DNA of 64,000 bases from Lachnospiraceae bacterium (GTDB taxonomy: Bacteria; Bacillota; Clostridia; Lachnospirales; Lachnospiraceae), in NCBI GenBank assembly GCA_021771755.1, contig JAETOL010000003.1:1-64000 (forward strand), given 5' to 3'. The notes under the pieces were generated by a model. The model was not told where the DNA came from and searched no databases. It saw only the letters and a list, made by a program, of their open reading frames with translations. The stretch's first letter is position 1; the number at the start of each line of letters is the position of its first letter. Positions 1 through 6,288 of the stretch are shown one piece after another. The position numbers were made by a program, and so were the translations under genes.

Positions 1-442
1 ATCCGGGAGGATATCCTCCTGCTGTATATCGTCTGCTGCAGGAAGATCTTCTTGCAGCTTAGGAACTGATAGAATTTAGTGAGTTTTAACGACTACACTT
101 TTCTTGACAATTCCATATATAAAAGATTATTCTTTGCTAAGAGATTGAATAGTGGAAAACATATATAAAAATTTGGGGGATTTACATACTTTGGTAGATT
201 GATTTTATGTAGGAAAATTCTAAAAAGATATCGTACAGAGGTTTTCTAATGTACAATAACATCTACTATCACTATCCAGTAAACTGGGATAGTGATAGTA
301 GATGAGACTGAAATAAATCTAGCGTTGAATGATATATTTTGTTAGAAAAATGATTTGCTTTGCGACAACATTGGGATATGGAAGTATAACCAGAGAAGAA
401 CGTAAAGTGGTGGATTTACTGTCTTACGGGAGGTGTGTGAAT
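1..442. other. Gene-poor stretch at the window edge
   Basis: No convincing complete gene lies here. All three forward frames close within the first 80 bases, so at most the last residues of an upstream gene could be present, and I cannot say which frame. Two short perfect palindromes sit at the very start (GGAGGATATCCTCC at 6-19 and a BglII-like AGAAGATCTTCT-type element near 41-52). A TTGACA at 104-109 could be a -35 box, but no good -10 box lies at the right distance. The main structure is the long hairpin at 260-304, listed separately. Confidence 0.5.
260..304. repeat. 18-bp perfect inverted repeat (hairpin)
   Basis: The arm 260-277 is the exact reverse complement of 287-304, leaving a 9-base loop. 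The stem is A/T-rich with a CTATCACTATCC core. No run of T follows on either strand, so it does not look like an ordinary intrinsic terminator. It could be a transcript-stability element, an operator or a relic of a small mobile element. It lies about 140 bases before the start of the secreted-protein gene. Confidence 0.75.
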
Positions 443-1249
443 ATGAGAAAAAGTGTATTTTTAGCCGGTATTTTTATGTTACTGGCAAGTCCCTGGAAGG
501 TCAGCGGCAGTACCACCGGGATTACAATTAAAGCTTCGGAGAATATTGTAAAATATCAATTAGGCACAATCCGTACAAAGGTAATAAAGAAAGATCTTGA
601 AGAAATCCTGGAAGGGTTAGAAGGTGTAGTTCCTGTTGATTCTTCCGAGAAACTGGACAGAGGAGATGATTTTCTGTCGATCCTTCTAATTTACGAGGAT
701 AATAAGAAAGATAAATTTTATTTTTTTGAAAAAGAGAATGAATGGTATATGGAAACAGGAAATGGAGAATTTTACAGGAATGCTGATTTTATTACAGATA
801 TTATTCATGTGGAGGATCCCAGAGCTGATGGAACACCTTTTGCAGATATCAGTACAGGTGGAATTCGTTCTCTGATTACTAAGGATCAAAATAAAAAACT
901 TTATGCCTATGCAAAGAAGGAAGGGTTTTACCCCACAGATCAGGAATTGACAGAAGAGACTGAAAAATATATATCAGATTTCGTAGAATCTCCGAACTAT
1001 GAAGAATATAAAAAAATCTGTGATTTTGCAGGATATGAATTTGAGGATTTGATACACAGTCAAAATGACTGGGTGCTGAACCTGATGATAAATTTCCGTT
1101 TTGACAATTTACGAAGAGTAGAATATATGGAAGGCATCGATACGATAGACGGCGTAGTTTATGACGATTTTTCTGCCTATAAGGAGGCTTTTCGCAATAA
1201 GTATGTTTATGAAAAAGCTTATTTAAACGAGGCATACCAGGAACCATAA
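443..1249 (+). CDS. Secreted protein of unknown function
   Basis: This gene encodes 268 residues that I do not recognise. It opens with a classical signal peptide: MRKS, then a hydrophobic stretch (VFLAGIFMLLA) and a likely cleavage site near residues 20-24 (KVSGS). The mature part is acidic, rich in Glu, Asp, Tyr and Phe, with no Cys-rich or catalytic motif that I can name. I chose the ATG at 443 because a good ribosome site (GGGAGGTG) sits just upstream and the signal peptide begins there; the frame stays open back to 329, but the extra residues look unnatural. No operon partner is evident, as the next gene has its own TATAAT-like box at 1293-1298. A secreted or surface role is inferred from the signal peptide only. 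Confidence 0.75.
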   Translation: MRKSVFLAGIFMLLASPWKVSGSTTGITIKASENIVKYQLGTIRTKVIKKDLEEILEGLEGVVPVDSSEKLDRGDDFLSILLIYEDNKKDKFYFFEKENEWYMETGNGEFYRNADFITDIIHVEDPRADGTPFADISTGGIRSLITKDQNKKLYAYAKKEGFYPTDQELTEETEKYISDFVESPNYEEYKKICDFAGYEFEDLIHSQNDWVLNLMINFRFDNLRRVEYMEGIDTIDGVVYDDFSAYKEAFRNKYVYEKAYLNEAYQEP

Positions 1250-1334
1250 AGTTTGTCGAATGAAAAAGATAGAAGTTTAGGCAATGGCATGATATAATAG
1301 CCCTGTAGGATTCCTCTGCAGAACTGGAGGAAGA

Positions 1335-2213
1335 GTGAAGAAACGAAAAACATTACAGGACTTGACAATTAAGGATAATTTCATGTTTGGCGCGGTAATG
1401 AGTGTGGAAGAAAACTGTAAGGGTTTTCTGGAAATGGTGCTTGGTTTTCCGATTGCCCGTGTGGTGGTCAGCAAAGAAAAAAGTATGATCTACCATCCGG
1501 AGTACAAAGGTGTCCGCCTGGATATTTACGCGCAGGATGCCAATCACACTCACTATAATGTAGAAATGCAGGTGCGCAGGAAAAAAGCACTTGGGAAAAG
1601 AAGCCGGTATTACCACAGCCAGATTGTGATGGAGGCACTGGAGAGGGGAGAAGATTACGATGGGATTCCGTTTACTTTTGTGATCTTTGTATGTGACTTT
1701 GATCCTTTTGATCAGGAACTTTACTGCTATACCTTTAAAAATGTATGCAGCGAAAATCCGGATGTAAAACTGGAGGACGGAAGCTGTACGATCTTTTTGA
1801 ACACAAAGGAAAAGAATGATGCAGAGGTGCCGCCGGAACTGGTCAGGTTCTTAAAATTTGTAACGGCCGGTCTTGAGGAAAGTGAGAGGGATTTTCAGGA
1901 TGAACTGGTAAGGAGATTTCAGAAAACCATCCGTGAGATCAAGACAGACCGGGAAATGGGAGAGCGCTATATGATCTTTGAAGAAATGCTGCGTGAGGAA
2001 AAACAGGAAGGACGACTTGAGGCGACAAGAGAGAATATTTTGGAACTTCTGGAAGATCTGGGGGAGATCCCGGAAGACCTGCAGACAAAGCTTGAGGATC
2101 TTGAAGATCTGACAAAGCTGAGAGCTTTGCATAAAATAGCGGCTAAGGCAGAATCTCTGCGTGCATTTGAAGAAAAGGCAGAAATTTATTTTAATACAAA
2201 AGATAAAAAGTAA
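1335..2213 (+). CDS. Rpn/PD-(D/E)XK nuclease family protein
   Basis: The protein has 292 residues and resembles the Rpn family of recombination-promoting nucleases (PDDEXK_2, also annotated as a transposase-like nuclease family) common in Clostridia. The sequence shows the N-terminal 'DNFMFGAVM' opening, Asp63 in GVRLDIYA, and Glu77-x-Gln79 in YNVEMQ, which fit the D...ExQ form of the nuclease core. A charged, Glu-rich helical tail follows (about 190-290), typical of the family. The start is a GTG with CTGGAGG five to nine bases upstream. It stands alone. Family knowledge suggests DNA cleavage; whether it is active here is not shown by sequence. These genes often occur in many copies per genome. 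Confidence 0.85.
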   Translation: MKKRKTLQDLTIKDNFMFGAVMSVEENCKGFLEMVLGFPIARVVVSKEKSMIYHPEYKGVRLDIYAQDANHTHYNVEMQVRRKKALGKRSRYYHSQIVMEALERGEDYDGIPFTFVIFVCDFDPFDQELYCYTFKNVCSENPDVKLEDGSCTIFLNTKEKNDAEVPPELVRFLKFVTAGLEESERDFQDELVRRFQKTIREIKTDREMGERYMIFEEMLREEKQEGRLEATRENILELLEDLGEIPEDLQTKLEDLEDLTKLRALHKIAAKAESLRAFEEKAEIYFNTKDKK

Positions 2214-2441
2214 GAAAACGGCGGTCTGTCTGTATCGCCAGAATCATTCTGTCCCTGTGTCTTTTTTGGCGCAGGGGTCTGTAAAAGCTCTTAACAGAGC
2301 GTCTTACTGATTCAGTAAAATATCAATCAGGAAATTTTGACAGAGGAATTCTATATAAAAATCCACAAATTGATAAAAACGGCTTGCTATTTCCGGAGAA
2401 AGCTGTTAAAGTAGAATGAACAAACAGATACAAAAGAGTAC

Positions 2442-2706
2442 AGGATAGAGGTGCGGGTTTTATCAGTACCCGGAAACGGACGCAGTATGCGTCAGGCCAT
2501 GGCAGGCTGTTTCCGGTGAAAGGAAAAACCGCCGAAGGGTTTTCACCGCCAGGAGGCGAGACCCTGGGACGCAGGAGAATATTTTGCGTACTGTCACAGA
2601 TGTGGAGCGCTATCAGGACTGACAGATCAGATACATGAATTATATCGGACAAAGATCAGACGCCATGGAGGGCTCCCGAATGGGATGAATTCCATGGCTC
2701 TTTTTA
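2442..2706 (+). promoter_or_regulatory. Lysine riboswitch with terminator
   Basis: The gap between 2213 and 2726 holds a lysine (L-box) riboswitch. Conserved blocks appear in the right order: GATAGAGGTGCG (2444-2455), an AGTA block, GGTGAAAGG, CGCCGAAG, CTGGGACGCA, ACTGTC, and closing GGAGCGCTATC (to about 2615), whose CTATC pairs with the opening GATAG. An intrinsic terminator follows: GCCATGGA at 2662-2669 pairs with TCCATGGC at 2691-2698, then TCTTTTT. Binding of lysine should favour the terminator and shut off the transporter gene that starts at 2726. Bases 2214-2441 hold nothing else I can identify beyond a probable TAGAAT -10 box at 2412. Confidence 0.9.
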
Positions 2707-2725
2707 TATCAGAGGGAGGAAAGAA

Positions 2726-4369
2726 ATGAGAAACAAAAAAAGAGCGTTCATGGCAATTCTGACCATGGCAGTTCTGGGAATTCTGGCAAGTCCCCTGTGT
2801 GTATTTGCAGCAGAGGAGGAAGCCGCACAGCCGGCTCTTTACGCAACCTTCTGGGCGCTTGTACCGCCTGTAGTTGCCATTGGTCTGGCTCTTATCACAA
2901 AAGAGGTGTACAGTTCACTGTTCCTTGGAATTCTTATGGGAGGACTTCTGTATTCCGGCTTTGCTTTTGAAGGAACAGTTACCCATATTTTTCAGGATGG
3001 GATCATCGGTGTCCTTTCTGACAGCTACAATGTCGGAATCCTTATTTTCCTTGTAATCCTGGGGGCGATGGTCTGCATGATGAACAAGGCAGGCGGTTCC
3101 GCGGCATTTGGACGCTGGGCCAGCAAAAGGATCAAAACAAGAGTTGGTGCGGAGCTTGCTACAGTTGTTCTGGGTGTGCTGATCTTTATTGACGATTATT
3201 TTAACTGCCTGACGGTAGGAAGCGTTATGCGTCCGGTCACAGACAAGCATCATGTATCAAGGGCTAAACTTGCATATCTGATCGACGCAACAGCTGCTCC
3301 GGTATGTATCATTGCCCCGATTTCTTCCTGGGCCGCTGCTGTCAGTGGATTTGTAGAGGGAGAGGATGGCCTTTCTATTTTTGTCCGTGCTATTCCGTAT
3401 AATTTTTATGCATTGCTTACCATTGTCATGATGGTTGGTATGGTTCTGATGAAAACCGAGTTCGGAAGTATGAGGACTCATGAAGTGAATGCGCTGAAGG
3501 GAGATCTTTATACAACGGCGGGAAGACCTTATGCAGATGCAGCAAAAGAGGATAAGGTAAATCCCAGAGGCCGTGTGATCGACCTGGTATTTCCGATCAT
3601 CTGTCTTGTAGTATTCTGTGTGATTGGTATGATCTACACCGGCGGATTTTTCAGTGGAACAGATTTTGTAACCGCTTTTTCACAGAGTGACGCCTCTGTA
3701 GGCCTGACTCTGGGAAGCGCTTTTGCCTTTGTATTAACGGTTGCTTTTTATATGCTGAGAAAAGTTCTTTCTTTCAGAGAGTGCATGAATTCTCTTCCGG
3801 AAGGATTTAAGGCGATGGTTCCGGCTATTCTGATTCTTGTATTTGCATGGTCTTTAAAGGCTATGACAGACAGCCTTGGAGCAGCAGCTTTTGTAGAAAA
3901 CGCGATGCGTTCTGCAGCAGGCGGTCTGATGAATATTCTTCCGGCTATTATTTTCCTGGTTGGATGCGGACTTGCTTTTGCGACAGGAACCTCCTGGGGA
4001 ACCTTTGGTATCCTGATCCCGATCGTTGTTGCGGTATTTGAAAACTCTGATCCTGAGCTTATGATCATTTCTATTTCTGCATGTATGGCAGGCGCTGTAT
4101 GCGGAGACCACTGCTCACCGATTTCGGATACTACGATCATGGCATCTGCAGGTGCTCAGTGCGATCATGTAAACCATGTTTCCACCCAGCTTCCCTATGC
4201 AATTCTTGCAGCCGCAGTTTCTTTCGTGACATATCTGGTTGCCGGATTTGTAAAAACAGCATGGATCGCGCTTCCGGTGGGAATTGTATTGATGCTTATT
4301 ACGCTGTTTGTGATTCGTCATCTGAATCCAACGCTTGAGGAGCATCTGGAGAATGAAAAAAATAAATAA
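2726..4369 (+). CDS. NhaC-family transporter under lysine control
   Basis: The 547-residue membrane protein belongs to the NhaC Na+/H+ antiporter superfamily. It begins with a signal-like segment (residues 1-28) and continues with about a dozen hydrophobic helices; the GxxWGTFGI and CGDHCSPISDTT segments are hallmarks of this family. NhaC relatives found behind lysine riboswitches have been proposed as lysine transporters (LysW type). Here the riboswitch and its terminator lie directly upstream, so lysine uptake, or sodium-coupled lysine exchange, is the best guess. The ribosome site GGGAGGAAAG precedes the ATG. The gene is monocistronic, with a terminator 23 bases after its stop. The substrate is inferred from the riboswitch and not from the protein itself. 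Confidence 0.9.
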   Translation: MRNKKRAFMAILTMAVLGILASPLCVFAAEEEAAQPALYATFWALVPPVVAIGLALITKEVYSSLFLGILMGGLLYSGFAFEGTVTHIFQDGIIGVLSDSYNVGILIFLVILGAMVCMMNKAGGSAAFGRWASKRIKTRVGAELATVVLGVLIFIDDYFNCLTVGSVMRPVTDKHHVSRAKLAYLIDATAAPVCIIAPISSWAAAVSGFVEGEDGLSIFVRAIPYNFYALLTIVMMVGMVLMKTEFGSMRTHEVNALKGDLYTTAGRPYADAAKEDKVNPRGRVIDLVFPIICLVVFCVIGMIYTGGFFSGTDFVTAFSQSDASVGLTLGSAFAFVLTVAFYMLRKVLSFRECMNSLPEGFKAMVPAILILVFAWSLKAMTDSLGAAAFVENAMRSAAGGLMNILPAIIFLVGCGLAFATGTSWGTFGILIPIVVAVFENSDPELMIISISACMAGAVCGDHCSPISDTTIMASAGAQCDHVNHVSTQLPYAILAAAVSFVTYLVAGFVKTAWIALPVGIVLMLITLFVIRHLNPTLEEHLENEKNK

Positions 4370-4391
4370 TCTATATTTCTAAAAAAGAGAG

Positions 4392-4430
4392 ATGCAGGAC
4401 TGGAACAGAAGAATTTGGTCCTGCATTTTC
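4392..4430 (+). terminator. Intrinsic terminator after the NhaC-family gene
   Basis: ATGCAGGAC (4392-4400) pairs with GTCCTGCAT (4418-4426) and is followed by TTTTC. It closes the riboswitch-controlled transcript. Confidence 0.85.
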
Positions 4431-4448
4431 TTATGAGGAGGGGTTGGC

Positions 4449-5047
4449 ATGAATGAAGAAGCCTGGGACAGACTTTTAAAAATCCGTACATTCGGCAGAG
4501 ATGATACCGGCTCAAACCAGTATAAATACCCTTATGAGCCTACTCCGTATTCCGTTCTGGAACGTCTGGGAAACAGCGGAGAGATCGGGAAAAAGAATAC
4601 ACTTCTGGATTATGGCTGTGGAAAAGGGCGTGTGGATTTCTTTTTATCCTATCAGACCGGATGCAGGTCAATGGGGATGGAATACAATGAAAGAATCTAT
4701 CAAATGGCTCTTAAAAATAAAGAAAAATCAGTTTCCGGGCGAAAAGTGAGATTTGAACTGGCAGATGCATCTGTATACCAGGTTCCGGCGGAGATTGACA
4801 GGTGCTTTTTTTCAATCCTTTTTGCGTGGAAATCCTGAAAAAAGCAATGGCACGGATTCTGGAATCCTATTATGAAAATCCGCGGGAGATACGCTTGTAT
4901 TTTTATTATCCTTCAGAAGAATATGTGCGGTATCTGACAGATCTGGATGAACTTGATGCAAGGGGGATGATCAGCTGCAGAGATCTGTTTCCGGGGGAGA
5001 ATGAAAGAGAGAAAATACTTATTTTTTCTGTTGGAGAAAGTAAGTGA
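4449..5047 (+). pseudogene. Class I SAM methyltransferase, frameshifted
   Basis: One methyltransferase gene is split between two frames. The first part starts with ATG at 4449 after GAGGAGGGG and carries the SAM-binding motif LLDYGCGKGRVDFF and an acidic strand end (GMEYNERI). That frame stops at 4838 shortly after a T7 run at 4806-4812. The next frame continues the same fold (FFNPFCVEILKKAMARI, the motif-IV-like region) to 5047. Adding one T to the run restores a continuous product of about 199 residues reading CFFFNPFCVE. It may be a genuine null mutation, a slippery phase-variable tract, or a sequencing error in a homopolymer. The target of methylation is unknown. Confidence 0.8.
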
Positions 5048-5054
5048 AAACGTA

Positions 5055-5107
5055 TTGACATTTTCGGAAATATCAGGTAAGATATAGTTGTTAGATATAA
5101 CTAACAA
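5055..5107 (+). promoter_or_regulatory. Sigma-A promoter with a DtxR-like operator
   Basis: TTGACA (5055-5060) and TAAGAT (5078-5083) are separated by exactly 17 bases. Immediately downstream, over the expected transcription start, lies the inverted repeat TTGTTAG-6 bases-CTAACAA (5088-5107). Paired TTAG/CTAA half-sites are the pattern bound by DtxR/IdeR/MntR-type metal-dependent repressors, so iron or manganese repression of the following DUF2325-DUF3793 genes is a reasonable inference. Confidence 0.75.
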
Positions 5108-5117
5108 AAGCATATGA

Positions 5118-5143
5118 AGCGCCGTACAGGCGCTTTCTTTTAC
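5118..5143 (+). terminator. Terminator in the 5' leader of the DUF2325 gene
   Basis: AGCGCC (5118-5123) pairs with GGCGCT (5129-5134) around a five-base loop, followed by TTCTTTTA. It lies between the operator-promoter and the first gene of its own transcript, so it would release an RNA of about 50 bases unless read through. It could be an attenuator or produce a tiny RNA. Confidence 0.6.
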
Positions 5144-5184
5144 AATGGAAGTTAGCCGAAACTAATTTGAAAGAAGCGGTATTT

Positions 5185-5475
5185 ATGAGTGTAGTGATCA
5201 TCGGAGGAAATGAATGTATGGTACGACGTTATAAGGATCTGTGCCGTGCATATCGATGTAATGCAAAAGTATTTCCGAAACAGAACAGCAGCCTTAAGGG
5301 AATTGGAAGTCCGGATCTGATGGTGCTTTTTACAGGAACTGTATCCCATAAAATGGTGCGTAATGCTTTAAATGAGACAAAAGGGCAGAATGTGCGGGTG
5401 GTTCGTTCCAATACCAGTTCTATGTCGGCTTTGAAAAATATACTGGAAGAAAATGTGGAGGTGGCTTATGTCTGA
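5185..5475 (+). CDS. DUF2325 family protein
   Basis: This is a 96-residue protein of the DUF2325 family: a small single-domain fold beginning with a beta strand and glycine turn (MSVVIIGGNECM) and ending near VEVAYV. Function is not established. I prefer the ATG at 5185, since the family begins with the strand; a TTG at 5167 is an alternative. The gene overlaps the DUF3793 gene by 8 bases, and the two form an operon behind the DtxR-like operator at 5088. In other Clostridia such pairs often sit near flavodoxin or iron-uptake genes, which agrees with a role under metal limitation, but no such gene is adjacent here. Confidence 0.8.
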   Translation: MSVVIIGGNECMVRRYKDLCRAYRCNAKVFPKQNSSLKGIGSPDLMVLFTGTVSHKMVRNALNETKGQNVRVVRSNTSSMSALKNILEENVEVAYV

Positions 5476-6019
5476 TGAAATGGTGATCTGTCACGGCTCT
5501 CCTACACTTGCCGGGCTGAAGACCGGAAATCTTTTCAGCTGTACATATACAGGGAAAACACAGCTGCAGAAAGCGCTTCGTTCTTTGAATCGCAGACTTG
5601 CCTCCAAGGGAGTCCGTATCGTTCCTTTGCGTGTGACAGAAAAAACAGCGCTTCTTTATTTATACAGACCGGGAAAATTAAAGGAAGACTTTGCTGTAAA
5701 GGAGACGGCAGAGATTCTGAAGCAATATGGATACTTTTCGGACACCCCGGATAAATGTATCGTCCGTCTGAGCAGACGTCTGAAGGAGTCTGAAGAATTC
5801 CCTCATGAAATTGGATTGTTTCTGGGATATCCTCCGGAGGATGTAAAAGGATTTATTGAAAACAGGGCCGAAGGGTACAAATGCAGCGGGTGCTGGAAGG
5901 TATATGGAAATGAACAGGAGGCAAAGTGTAGATTTGAACGCTTCCGGAAATGTACCAGCATCTACTGCAGTCAATGGAACAGAGGAAAAAGTATTGAGTG
6001 TCTGACGGTAGCAGTCTGA
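5468..6019 (+). CDS. DUF3793 family protein
   Basis: The 183-residue product matches DUF3793, a cytosolic Firmicute family of unknown activity. The N-terminal half contains paired strands and a helix (TQLQKALRSLNRRL), and the LGYPPEDVKGFI segment is the most recognisable family signature. The C-terminal third has four to five cysteines (KCSGCWKVYG, then AKCRFERFRKCT and SIYC), which could bind a metal, though this is only a guess. I take the ATG at 5468, preceded by GGAGGTGG; upstream in-frame residues are unlikely. It is translationally coupled to the DUF2325 gene and followed by a terminator at 6058. Confidence 0.85.
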   Translation: MSDEMVICHGSPTLAGLKTGNLFSCTYTGKTQLQKALRSLNRRLASKGVRIVPLRVTEKTALLYLYRPGKLKEDFAVKETAEILKQYGYFSDTPDKCIVRLSRRLKESEEFPHEIGLFLGYPPEDVKGFIENRAEGYKCSGCWKVYGNEQEAKCRFERFRKCTSIYCSQWNRGKSIECLTVAV

Positions 6020-6057
6020 CACCGGGACATTTTGCGATGTTGAAAAATAACAGGATC

Positions 6058-6097
6058 AGGACCATCAGATAAGAATATATCCGGATGGTCCTTTTTG
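6058..6097 (+). terminator. Intrinsic terminator after the DUF3793 gene
   Basis: AGGACCATC (6058-6066) pairs exactly with GATGGTCCT (6084-6092), followed by TTTTTG. Confidence 0.85.
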
Positions 6098-6131
6098 TAT
6101 GGGTTCTTGTTTCTGTAAAAATACAATAAAT

Positions 6132-6232
6132 AAAAAACAACAAAAAACACATGAAAAACAAAAGGAAAACCGCATGCATATATGTTAGATTGTGTTGATT
6201 TCATTGACACATATCAGGAAATACGATATAAT
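6132..6232 (+). promoter_or_regulatory. Promoter of the glycyl-radical dehydratase with ACAAAAA-rich boxes
   Basis: TTGACA (6204-6209) and TATAAT (6227-6232) have a perfect 17-base spacer. The -10 box lies inside a CGATAT-A-ATATCG palindrome (6224-6236). About 50-70 bases upstream is an A/C-rich tract (6132-6168) with repeated ACAAAAA and AAAACA units, including ACAAAAAACACATGAA at 6140-6155. A close match, ACAAAAACAACATGAA, occurs upstream of the microcompartment promoter. Direct A-rich repeats of this sort are typical of DeoR-family operators, and a DeoR gene is in the locus (17757). Confidence 0.8.
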
Positions 6233-6288
6233 ATCGCTTATATGAACCATGGCATCTGAAGATGCCGGGAGAAAGGAGAAGCGTGGAG

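Noticed and set aside
1-62. Possible C-terminus of an upstream gene and two short palindromes at the window edge.
   Set aside because: Three frames close at different points and none has supporting features; too short to assign.
2230-2285. CCCTG/CAGGG hairpin with internal T run after the Rpn-like gene.
   Set aside because: The T run is in the loop rather than after the stem, so it does not form a convincing plus-strand terminator.
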